Of a stretch of DNA of 6,363 bases, positions 1 through 5,523 are shown one piece after another. Below the pieces are notes generated by a model, which ran no database searches, was not told the DNA's origin, and saw nothing but the letters and a program-made list of their open reading frames with translations. Origin of the DNA: an uncultured Prevotella sp. (lineage in GTDB: Bacteria; Bacteroidota; Bacteroidia; Bacteroidales; Bacteroidaceae); NCBI GenBank assembly GCA_937880835.1, contig CALGRN010000152.1, forward strand, positions 1 through 6,363, read 5' to 3'. The first letter of the stretch is position 1. Each line of letters begins with the position of its first letter. Both the position numbers and the translations under genes were made by a program.

Positions 1-145
1 AAGCCCCGTGCGTTGGACAGAATGTGTTCAGAACATGATTTCAGACGGTGCTGACGACTTTACTGAATGCGGACCGGGCAAAGCATTGCAAGGAATGATA
101 TCAAGAATTGACGGTAACGTAGCAGCTCACGGTATATCAGAATAG
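1..145 (+). CDS. fabD: FabD (malonyl-CoA:ACP transacylase), C-terminal fragment
   Basis: These are the last 47 codons of a gene that begins outside the window; the reading frame starts at base 2 and ends with TAG at 143-145. The fragment contains SPVRWTECVQNM followed by FTECGPGKALQGMISRID. This matches the usual FabD C-terminus, where a PVRW segment is followed by a GPGK.L.G motif before the last helix. By family knowledge the enzyme moves malonyl from CoA to acyl carrier protein in the cytoplasm to supply fatty acid elongation. The catalytic Ser and His lie upstream and cannot be seen here. The gene ends normally, and a long hairpin at 224-265 separates it from the amylase gene. The main uncertainty is that only the tail is visible. 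Confidence 0.92.
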   Translation, partial: SPVRWTECVQNMISDGADDFTECGPGKALQGMISRIDGNVAAHGISE

Positions 146-223
146 ATCATATAATAAAACGAATATCAACGGAACAAACAAATTGTAACGGTGTTTTCGT
201 TGAATGTGACAATAAAAACAATG

Positions 224-265
224 ATAAGGGTATATACTTTTCTGTTGAAATGTATATACCCTTAT
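224..265. terminator. Long near-perfect hairpin between fabD and the amylase gene
   Basis: A 14-bp perfect inverted repeat pairs ATAAGGGTATATAC (224-237) with its complement at 252-265. After one T-T mismatch (238/251) the stem continues for 4 bp (239-242 with 247-250) and closes on a TGTT tetraloop. It sits 79 nt after the fabD stop and 52 nt before the amylase start. No U-tract follows on the plus strand, where TTGAAATAAC comes next. On the minus strand the hairpin is followed by a T-rich stretch (complement of 211-220). It may be a fabD terminator, an RNA-stabilising hairpin or a DNA palindrome. The structure is certain; the terminator role is inferred. Confidence 0.5.
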
Positions 266-292
266 TGAAATAACACATCGGCATAGGCTTTG
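265..292 (+). promoter_or_regulatory. Weak candidate promoter for the amylase operon
   Basis: TAGGCTTTG (284-292) resembles the Bacteroidetes -7 element TAnnTTTG with one extra base between TA and TTTG. TTG at 265-267, which overlaps the end of the hairpin, lies 16 nt upstream and could serve as a poor -33 element. The spacing and both boxes deviate from consensus, so this is only the best candidate in the gap. Read-through from fabD is the alternative. Confidence 0.25.
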
Positions 293-317
293 CCAACAAA
301 TCTACGATATAAAAAAC

Positions 318-1973
318 ATGGCAGAAAAGGCGATTATATATCAGGTTTTCACACGCTTGTTCGGCAACAGAAACAGCAATCGGAAGCATAACGGAAGCAT
401 AACTGAAAACGGATGTGGCAAGATGAACGACTTCGATGATGCTACATTAAAGCAGATAAGGGATATGGGGGTGACTCATATATGGTACACAGGCATCATA
501 AGACATGCCACAACAACCGACTATTCTGCTTATGGAATACCGCAGCAGCATCCCTCCATAGTGAAAGGAAAAGCCGGTTCGCCATACGCAATAACAGACT
601 ATTACGACGTTGATCCTGACATTTCGCAAGACGTTGACAACAGAATGGGAGAATGGGAAATGCTCATAGAGCGCACTCATAAAGCAGGAATGAAAGTCAT
701 AATGGATTTTGTTCCGAATCATGTAGCACGCCAATACCATTCAATATGCAAGCCTTACGGCGTTCGCGATTTAGGAGAAGGAGACAGAAAGAATGTCAGT
801 TTCGATGCAGAAAACAATTTCTATTATTGTCCCGATGAACGTTTTGAACCTTCGTTCGACATAAACGGATATGAGGAAATGCCGGCACGAGCTACCGGAA
901 ACGACTGTTTCAGTGCGCATCCGACAGAAAACGACTGGTATGAGACGGTGAAACTGAACTACGGAACGGATTATTGCGATGCTGGCGGACGTTCAAACCA
1001 TTTCTCCCCTATTCCTAAAACATGGCATCAGATGACTGACATATTATTGTTTTGGGCATCGAAAGGCATCGATGGTTTACGCTGCGATATGGCAGAAATG
1101 GTGTCTTCGGAGTTCTGGCGATATGCTTCTGAGAGAGTAAAGAAAGAATATCCGGACATTACTTTCATTGGCGAAGTATATTCACCGTCGTTGTATCGGG
1201 AATATATATCAGCAGGTTTCGACTGGCTTTATGATAAAGCAGGCATGTACGACTGTGTGCGCGATGTGATATGCGGACGCCTTCCGGCATCTTCTATCAC
1301 GCATCAGTGGCAGTCGGTTGACGATATCAACGAAAGAATGTTATACTTCCTTGAAAACCATGACGAGCAACGTATAGCAAGTGAGTTCTTCGCTTGCGAC
1401 GGCAAAAAAGGTATTCCGGGACTTATCGTCTGTGCACTTATGCGACAAAACCCATTCATGCTCTACGCAGGACAAGAGTTTGGAGAACGTGGAATGGATG
1501 AAGAAGGGTTCAGCGGTGTTGACGGAAGGACTACCATTTTCGATTATTGGACGGTAGATTCTTTAAGCAGAGGATATTCTGTTCCAAACAAATTGAGTGA
1601 TGTAGAGAAATATATTTCAGACAGATACCGCAGGATTCTGAACATTGCAAGCAGTGAAAAGACTATTGCCGACGGGCTTTTCTTCGATCTTATGTACGCC
1701 AACAGGCATCTTTCCGAGAAACAATATGCTTTCATTCGCAAGTCGGAAGATAAACTGTTGCTTATCGTTGCCAACTTCTCGGAAGAACATATACACACTA
1801 AGATAAACATACCTAAACACGCGTTCGATGTTCTGAACATTGCAGAATGCGAGACAACAGCCACCGATTTGATTACGGGCACGCAACATTCCATATTGCT
1901 TAAAGCTGATACTGACATTGAAATAAGCGTGTGCGGTTATGATGGTATCGTGTTGAAATTGGAGAATAAATAA
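318..1973 (+). CDS. GH13 alpha-amylase-family glycoside hydrolase, cytoplasmic
   Basis: This 551-residue protein belongs to the GH13 (alpha/beta)8-barrel family, which cleaves or transfers alpha-glucosidic bonds in starch- or glycogen-type glucans. It starts with MAEKAIIYQVFTRLFGN, where the barrel begins at once. There is no signal peptide or lipobox, so it should act on internal maltodextrins or glycogen. The four GH13 regions are visible: region I DFVPNH (130-135); region II GLRCD with nucleophile Asp257; region III FIGEVY with acid/base Glu286; region IV ENHDEQR with transition-state Asp349. MLYAGQEFGE (381-390) is also typical. A C-terminal beta domain follows from about residue 440 and contains LLLIVANFSEE. 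The length is normal and all catalytic residues are present. The ATG at 318 is the earliest start and fits the conserved N-terminus; no Shine-Dalgarno is seen, as is usual in Bacteroidetes. It heads an operon with the damaged thyX/alaX pair 8 nt downstream. Exact substrate and GH13 subfamily cannot be told by eye. Confidence 0.94.
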   Translation: MAEKAIIYQVFTRLFGNRNSNRKHNGSITENGCGKMNDFDDATLKQIRDMGVTHIWYTGIIRHATTTDYSAYGIPQQHPSIVKGKAGSPYAITDYYDVDPDISQDVDNRMGEWEMLIERTHKAGMKVIMDFVPNHVARQYHSICKPYGVRDLGEGDRKNVSFDAENNFYYCPDERFEPSFDINGYEEMPARATGNDCFSAHPTENDWYETVKLNYGTDYCDAGGRSNHFSPIPKTWHQMTDILLFWASKGIDGLRCDMAEMVSSEFWRYASERVKKEYPDITFIGEVYSPSLYREYISAGFDWLYDKAGMYDCVRDVICGRLPASSITHQWQSVDDINERMLYFLENHDEQRIASEFFACDGKKGIPGLIVCALMRQNPFMLYAGQEFGERGMDEEGFSGVDGRTTIFDYWTVDSLSRGYSVPNKLSDVEKYISDRYRRILNIASSEKTIADGLFFDLMYANRHLSEKQYAFIRKSEDKLLLIVANFSEEHIHTKINIPKHAFDVLNIAECETTATDLITGTQHSILLKADTDIEISVCGYDGIVLKLENK

Positions 1974-1981
1974 CAGAAACA

Positions 1982-2080
1982 ATGAAAATACAAAGACCAT
2001 CGTATGAAATCTGGTTACAGAAACCAGGTGAGCTCGGTATCTACCAGCAGATAGAACGAGCAGGAAGAGTATGCTATAAA
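1982..2080 (+). pseudogene. thyX: ThyX-like N-terminal remnant (flavin-dependent thymidylate synthase)
   Basis: The first 33 codons, from MKIQRPSYEIW through IERAGRVCYK, look like the N-terminus of Bacteroidetes ThyX, where IERxGRxCYK normally continues into SEDKIT. ThyX makes dTMP from dUMP with methylenetetrahydrofolate, FAD and NADPH. Here the similarity stops at Lys33. The frame runs on to TGA at 2213-2215 as an Arg/Gln-rich tail, which is simply the alaX gene read in the wrong frame. The ThyX motif RHRxxS and the rest of the roughly 230-290-residue enzyme are missing, so the fragment cannot be active. It begins 8 nt after the amylase stop, as a normal operon member would. The assignment rests on a short match; the truncation itself is clear. 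Confidence 0.68.
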
Positions 2081-2528
2081 CGAACACAACAAAGAAGAGT
2101 TTGCGCCTGCACACACGGCAGAGCATCTGCTCAATCAACTTATGATGAGAATGTTCGGATGCGAGAGGAGCAGAAATGCACATATAGAGCGCAAGAAGAG
2201 CAAGATAAGCTATGAACTTAGTAATAAACCTTCGCGCAAAGAAGAGAAAATGATTGAGGACAGGATGAATGAACTTATCCAAGAGGACATGCCCGTGACG
2301 TTTGAATTCGTAAAAAGAGACGATATTCCCGAAGAAGTGAGCACCGACAAGTTGCCCGAAGACGCATCGGAAACGATAAGATTGGTAAGAATAGGCGATT
2401 TCGATGTATGTCCGTGCATAGGAAAGCATGTACGTTCTACATCGCAAATAGGGCATTTTGAGATGTTAGGCACAAACTGGGACGAACAGAAACGTTCATT
2501 CAGAATAAGGTTCAAGGTAATAGTTTGA
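2076..2528 (+). pseudogene. AlaX-type alanyl-tRNA editing protein lacking its start codon
   Basis: This frame encodes about 150 residues starting INEHNKEEFAPAHTAEHLL and ending at TGA 2526-2528. It carries both zinc-binding pairs of the AlaX/AlaRS editing (SAD) fold: HTAEH (2112-2126) and CPCIGKH (Cys at 2415, His at 2427). AlaX proteins remove Ser or Gly from wrongly charged tRNA-Ala in the cytoplasm. The frame is open from 2055 (after TAG 2052-2054) but has no ATG, GTG or TTG before ATG 2142, which lies after HTAEH. A 128-residue product starting there would lose half the metal site. The ThyX-like codons just upstream are in another frame, so a +1 shift would be needed to fuse them. The body is free of stops, which suggests recent damage. 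A real +1 shift or a sequencing indel making a ThyX33-AlaX fusion is possible but less likely. Confidence 0.72.
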
Positions 2529-2563
2529 AATACATTGAATAAATAAGAGATATTATGACGGAT

Positions 2564-2637
2564 TGCAAAAGTTATTGTTTTGCATGCTGAAAGGATAGCT
2601 TTTGAAATTTAATATGCAATATACTGATTATCAGTAT
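2564..2637. other. Small hairpin and short palindrome after the alaX remnant
   Basis: TGCAAAA (2564-2570) pairs with TTTTGCA (2578-2584) across a 7-nt loop, 36 nt after the stop. A second symmetric element, ATACTGAT-T-ATCAGTAT (2621-2637), follows. Neither is followed by a T-tract. Their function is unknown, and in AT-rich DNA symmetric words of this size can arise by chance. The rest of 2529-2706 holds no open frame I can support. Confidence 0.35.
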
Positions 2638-2706
2638 CATACATACAACAAATTAAGATAATGGAAGATAAAGCGCATATATGCAGTATAAACAATAAAT
2701 TACAAC

Positions 2707-2751
2707 CGTTATTGCAATAGAGAAACAATATTGCTGGCGTTCTTTTTTTAT
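2707..2751 (+). terminator. Intrinsic terminator of the amylase-thyX-alaX unit
   Basis: CGTTA (2707-2711) pairs with TGGCG (2735-2739). After a two-T bulge, GCAATA (2714-2719) pairs perfectly with TATTGC (2729-2734). The plus strand then reads TTCTTTTTTT. The T-tract is on the plus strand only, so this ends transcription coming from the amylase side. Confidence 0.65.
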
Positions 2752-2800
2752 TTCATAACAATGCGTTCGCATACGATAGACATCTTAATATCAGTCATAT

Positions 2801-2832
2801 AAAAAAGAGGCAGTGTCTCACGACAGCACCTC
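2801..2832 (-). terminator. Intrinsic terminator of the leftward B12-riboswitch transcript
   Basis: Read on the minus strand, 2832-2822 pairs with 2817-2807: G-C, A-U, G-C, G-C, two G-U wobbles, one C-C mismatch, then four Watson-Crick pairs closing a GUGA (GNRA) tetraloop. Six Us follow (complement of 2801-2806). On the plus strand the wobbles become C-A mismatches and there is no T-tract. The hairpin therefore points leftward and belongs to the riboswitch transcript. Confidence 0.78.
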
Positions 2833-2868
2833 CTTTAATCTAATAAACTTTATAACAATTCATGTATG

Positions 2869-3003
2869 CTAATCGTTTACATAAGTAAACGTCAAACGCA
2901 CGTGATATAACAGAACGTTGCATATACAATATACAAGTCCGTTTTTTATTCCCATAAGTTCTTTGTTTTCACATCCCACCTTTTCATCGAAAGTGTTCAG
3001 CAT
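2869..3003 (-). pseudogene. Short frame behind the B12 riboswitch; possible btuB-like receptor remnant
   Basis: This is the only open frame between the cobalamin riboswitch and its terminator. From ATG 3003 it has 44 codons; from the internal ATG at 2955 it has 28. The later start leaves a more normal leader and gives MGIKNGLVYCICNVLL, which looks like the start of a signal peptide. The last residues, YHVRLTFTYVND, resemble the final beta-strand of an outer-membrane barrel. In Bacteroidales such riboswitches usually precede TonB-dependent B12 receptors (BtuB) or partner lipoproteins of several hundred residues. One reading is that an internal deletion removed nearly all of that gene and left both ends in frame. 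It could instead be a genuine small protein or non-coding sequence. I see no match to a known small protein. A 7-bp hairpin (2874-2891) lies in its 3' end. Confidence 0.42.
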
Positions 3004-3010
3004 TATATTA

Positions 3011-3172
3011 ATGTAAGGCTGGTCTTCTGACTACACTCCATTTTCAAGCTCCTTCCCATCTTTTTCCGACAGTGGATTATTGTGCTTGAAACGTATAAAG
3101 GAGTTCACAGCTGCGGGACAGTTGAAGATTTTCACTTCATTCCCAATTAATCGCGGCTAAGCGAACCATTAC
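3011..3172 (-). promoter_or_regulatory. Cobalamin (B12) riboswitch
   Basis: On the minus strand the conserved elements occur in order: GGGAATGAAG, then GAAGTGAAAATCTTC (3138-3124), CTGTCCCGCAGCTGTGA (3121-3105), the B12-box core CCACTG (3075-3070), GGGAAGGAGCTT (3057-3046) and GTCAGAAGACC (3031-3021). The ends GTAATGG and CCTTAC can form the closing P1 stem. All core segments of the cobalamin aptamer are present, so it looks functional. By family knowledge, adenosyl- or methylcobalamin binding represses downstream transport or biosynthesis genes. It has its own promoter at 3179-3210. Downstream there is only a 28-44-codon frame before a terminator, so the usual target gene is missing. Confidence 0.95.
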
Positions 3173-3178
3173 TGGGGA

Positions 3179-3210
3179 CAAAGATAATACTTAAAATGAA
3201 AACCACAAAA
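3179..3210 (-). promoter_or_regulatory. Bacteroidetes promoter for the riboswitch transcript
   Basis: On the minus strand, TTTTG (3210-3206) is followed after exactly 19 bp by TATCTTTG (3186-3179). This fits the primary-sigma consensus TTTG-N19/20-TAnnTTTG. The start would fall near 3172, right at the 5' edge of the aptamer, so position and consensus agree. Confidence 0.78.
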
Positions 3211-3287
3211 CTTTTTCTTGTTTTTTCATCGAAAAAGTATAAAGAGACAAAAAGTAGCTAACTATTTTATTAATATTGTTCATTAAA

Positions 3288-3318
3288 TTTGTTTTTTGAT
3301 TTTTATTGCATAACTTTG
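3288..3318 (+). promoter_or_regulatory. Bacteroidetes promoter for the AspT-type transporter
   Basis: TTTG (3288-3291), a 19-bp spacer and TAACTTTG (3311-3318) match the Bacteroidetes consensus exactly. The start would be near 3325, giving a leader of about 30 nt before ATG 3355. It is divergent from the riboswitch promoter, with about 78 bp between the two -33 elements. Confidence 0.8.
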
Positions 3319-3354
3319 CACTCATTACATCACAATTAAATAATCAGTATATAT

Positions 3355-5043
3355 ATGGAACTGATACAAAAACTTTTTTTAGGCTTTCCCGAATATTGGG
3401 GTGGCGGAGTTGCTCACTCCGTATTGATCTTATCTTTGGTCATCGCTATCGGACTTTTATTAAGCAAGGTGCGTATTGCCAATGTCTCTCTTGGGCTTTC
3501 ATGTATGTTGTTCATTGGCATCGTATTCGGACACTTCAACATGAATTTAAATGAAAATCTGTTACATTTCATGCGCGAATTCGGCTTGATCCTTTTTGTC
3601 TATACAATAGGAATTCAAGTTGGTCCGGGCTTCTTCTCATCATTTAAACGTGCCGGATTGTCAATGAACATGCTTGCAGTGATAACAATTCTTTTAAGCA
3701 TTCTTGTCACAGTCGTAATATATTCGTTGTCAGATACGCCGATAACATTGCTTGCTGGAATATTGTCCGGTGCAGTAACAAACACACCGGGACTTGGAGC
3801 AGCGCAGGAAGTTTACGCAGAAATGAACAAAACAAATGCACCTGACATAGCGATAGGATATGCTGTAACCTACCCTATGGGCGTCATCGGATTGATAATA
3901 TCGTTCCTCATATTAAGATTTATAATGAGAGTGAACGTTAAAAACGGTTCGTCAGACACAGAAGACGGAACGACGGAAGAAGAGAAAAAGCTGGTAAAAC
4001 CGTTCTCTGTCATAATAAAAAATAACCGTTTTGAAGACAAGACACTTGCACAGGCACATAAGTTAATCAACCGAAATTTTGTTGTTTCACGTATTCTTCA
4101 TGCCGATTCTGATACACATTCGGATATTGTTTCGGGCGAAACAAAGCTGCACTTGGATGATAAGATTCTGATAATAGCAAATCCTAAGGACATGGAAGCT
4201 ATCATTGCTACATTCGGAATGCCCGTTGATGTGGATTGGGATAAATACGACAAAGAACTTACATCACGCAAAATACTCATAACAAAGACCAAAATAAACG
4301 GCAAAACTCTTGCTCAACTGAAAATACGTTCACACTTCGGAGCTAACATAACGCGTATTAGTCGTTCGGGAGTAGAGCTTGTTGCATCGCCTTCTCTGCA
4401 ACTCCAAATGGGAGACAGAGTAACTGTCGTAGGCTCGGAACGTGCCATTAACCAAACAGAGAAGATGTTGGGCAACTCAATAAAACGTCTCGACCGTCCT
4501 AATTTGATTCCTATATTCATTGGTATCGCATTGGGGTGTATTCTTGCAATTATACCAATAAGCATTCCGGGTATCTCTCATCCGCTGAAACTTGGACTCA
4601 CCGGCGGTCCGCTTGTTGTAGCAATACTTATAGGTTATTTTGGTCCTAAATACAAATTAACAACATTCAACACTACAAGTGCTTCGCTTATGCTCCGCGA
4701 GATAGGTATATGTATATTCCTTGCATGCGTTGGATTGGACACAGGAAAAGAGTTTTTCAATACTGTTATCAACATGAACGGTCTTACTTGGGTAGGATAC
4801 GGCGTGCTTATAACAATGACACCGATACTTATAGGCGGACTTATCGGGCGGTATGTATTCCACTTGAACTATTACTCTATTATAGGAGCATTGTCCGGTG
4901 CAAATACTAATCCGATTGCATTGTCATACGCAAACGACTTAACACAAGGCGACTGCCCTGCTGTCGGATATGCTACGGTATATCCGTTCGCCATGTTCTT
5001 GCGTATAATAATTATACAAATACTTATTCTTATATTGTCTTAG
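3355..5043 (+). CDS. AspT/YidE/YbjL-family transporter with two TrkA-C domains
   Basis: This 562-residue inner-membrane protein has the full layout of the aspartate:alanine exchanger (AAEx) family. About six N-terminal membrane segments (20-192) come first. A charged cytoplasmic part follows with two TrkA-C/RCK-C-like domains (about 213-290 and 297-372). About six C-terminal segments (383-561) end the protein. The family's internal duplication is visible: GAVTNTPGLGAAQEV (139-153) with GYAVTYP (168-174) is mirrored by GANTNPIALSYA (515-526) with GYATVYPFA (538-546). Relatives include AspT, succinate exporter SucE and E. coli YidE/YbjL, so the cargo is probably a small carboxylate or amino acid; the substrate cannot be read from sequence. 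The TrkA-C domains suggest ligand gating. The ATG at 3355 is chosen because the hydrophobic part starts soon after it and a consensus promoter lies 37 nt upstream. The gene is monocistronic and intact, with terminator hairpins behind it. Confidence 0.93.
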   Translation: MELIQKLFLGFPEYWGGGVAHSVLILSLVIAIGLLLSKVRIANVSLGLSCMLFIGIVFGHFNMNLNENLLHFMREFGLILFVYTIGIQVGPGFFSSFKRAGLSMNMLAVITILLSILVTVVIYSLSDTPITLLAGILSGAVTNTPGLGAAQEVYAEMNKTNAPDIAIGYAVTYPMGVIGLIISFLILRFIMRVNVKNGSSDTEDGTTEEEKKLVKPFSVIIKNNRFEDKTLAQAHKLINRNFVVSRILHADSDTHSDIVSGETKLHLDDKILIIANPKDMEAIIATFGMPVDVDWDKYDKELTSRKILITKTKINGKTLAQLKIRSHFGANITRISRSGVELVASPSLQLQMGDRVTVVGSERAINQTEKMLGNSIKRLDRPNLIPIFIGIALGCILAIIPISIPGISHPLKLGLTGGPLVVAILIGYFGPKYKLTTFNTTSASLMLREIGICIFLACVGLDTGKEFFNTVINMNGLTWVGYGVLITMTPILIGGLIGRYVFHLNYYSIIGALSGANTNPIALSYANDLTQGDCPAVGYATVYPFAMFLRIIIIQILILILS

Positions 5044-5060
5044 ACACTGTAAAAGCTGAT

Positions 5061-5127
5061 ATATAAAAGCGTAATACCAATATTGTGACTATATTAATGT
5101 CATTATATCGGTATTACGCTTTTATAT
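5061..5127. terminator. Strong, probably bidirectional terminator after the transporter gene
   Basis: An 18-bp perfect stem pairs 5061-5078 with 5110-5127 and contains AAAAGCGTAATACC and its complement. Inside it, 4 and then 5-6 further pairs form (5080-5083 with 5105-5108; 5085-5089 with 5099-5103), with single mismatches between, around a 9-nt loop. It starts 18 nt after the stop. GCTTTTATATTTA gives a short T-rich end on the plus strand, and the complement of AAAA gives one on the minus strand. Confidence 0.7.
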
Positions 5128-5144
5128 TTACAACAAACATATAT

Positions 5145-5178
5145 ATACCTATTAAGTTCGGAAAACCTTAATAGGTAT
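5145..5178. repeat. Second perfect inverted repeat behind the transporter gene
   Basis: ATACCTATTAAG (5145-5156) pairs perfectly over 12 bp with 5167-5178 across a 10-nt loop. It lies 17 nt after the first terminator and has no T-tract on either side, so it is not an obvious terminator. It could be a 3' RNA-stabilising hairpin, a protein-binding palindrome or a repeated extragenic element. Confidence 0.55.
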
Positions 5179-5256
5179 CTGAAAAGATATATCAATCTTT
5201 TTGTAAGCCAATTAAAAACATATTGTAACAGAGCAGATAAAAAGACTCCGTATGCC

Positions 5257-5288
5257 TTTGCCTGTTTCATGAAAAAGCAGTATCTTTG
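5257..5288 (+). promoter_or_regulatory. Bacteroidetes promoter of the structured RNA
   Basis: TTTG (5257-5260), a 20-bp spacer and TATCTTTG (5281-5288) match the Bacteroidetes consensus. The predicted start near 5294 coincides with the first hairpin of the structured RNA. This is about 230 nt before the next protein start, so a long leader or a separate RNA gene must follow. Confidence 0.78.
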
Positions 5289-5292
5289 CAAC

Positions 5293-5461
5293 GTATCTAT
5301 TTGAAGATACGAGACAGATTTGCTCAATAGCCTCACAATCACCACCGAGAAGCGAGCAAACAACTATTATTGGGACTTGCGTCATACATTGGCGTAGGTT
5401 TCCCCATATATAGTTGTGGTTTGTGGTGAACCGTGAGGCGTATGGTGAATACCTGCGCCTC
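5293..5461 (+). ncRNA. Structured RNA: 6S-like rod or cis-regulatory leader
   Basis: No protein frame fits here, but the RNA folds extensively. Hairpin P0: GTATCT (5293-5298) with 5305-5310. A rod follows: P1 GCCTCAC (5330-5336) with GTGAGGC (5433-5439); P2 CACCAC (5340-5345) with GTGGTG (5423-5428); a large bubble (5346-5359 against 5418-5422); P3 ACAACTAT (5360-5367) with 5410-5417; P4 GGGA (5372-5375) with TCCC (5401-5404); P5 CTTGCG (5376-5381) with CGTAGG (5393-5398). The length of about 170 nt and the closing stem plus central bubble plus apical stem recall 6S RNA, which binds sigma-70-type RNA polymerase by mimicking an open promoter. Alternatively it is the regulatory leader of the secreted protein gene downstream, since P1 competes with the terminator at 5435-5461. 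Folding is seen by eye; the family name is a guess. Confidence 0.6.
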
Positions 5462-5472
5462 TTTGTTTGATT
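5435..5472 (+). terminator. Intrinsic terminator of the structured RNA, overlapping its P1 stem
   Basis: GAGGCG (5435-5440) pairs with CGCCTC (5456-5461). Inside, GGT (5444-5446) can pair with ACC (5451-5453) around GAAT. TTTGTTTGATT follows. Bases 5435-5439 are also the 3' strand of P1 in the structured RNA, so both helices cannot form at the same time. The start of the next gene is about 50 nt further on. Confidence 0.65.
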
Positions 5473-5523
5473 GTGATGTCATTGTGTTGACTTTAATTAA
5501 TTAAACAAATAATATTAAAACGC

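Noticed and set aside
1982..2215. 77-codon frame as an independent small gene
   Set aside because: Only the first 33 codons resemble a protein family (ThyX). The rest is the alaX gene read out of frame, so it is treated as a gene remnant.
1617..2456. 279-codon open frame on the minus strand
   Set aside because: It lies opposite the catalytic amylase gene and the alaX remnant, which both have clear family motifs. Its product is Cys/Phe/Tyr-rich with no domain, and it has no promoter. It is a shadow.
2142..2528. 128-codon frame as a normal full-length gene
   Set aside because: Starting at 2142 would omit the HTAEH metal-binding motif that is encoded just upstream in the same frame, so this is not the natural start.
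2761..2772. ATGCG/CGCAT mini-hairpin
   Set aside because: It is 5 bp with a 2-nt spacer and no T-tract; too short to assign a role.
2801..2832. Terminator for the plus-strand alaX unit
   Set aside because: On the plus strand the wobble pairs become C-A mismatches and no T-tract follows. The hairpin fits the minus strand, and the plus unit already has one at 2707-2751.
3306..3554. 82-codon plus-strand frame overlapping the transporter start
   Set aside because: It overlaps the promoter and first 200 bases of the transporter in another frame, and has no motif. The transporter frame is clearly the real one.
5103..5363. 86-codon minus-strand frame
   Set aside because: It runs through two hairpins, a consensus promoter and the structured RNA, all read better as non-coding features; no signal for translation is seen.
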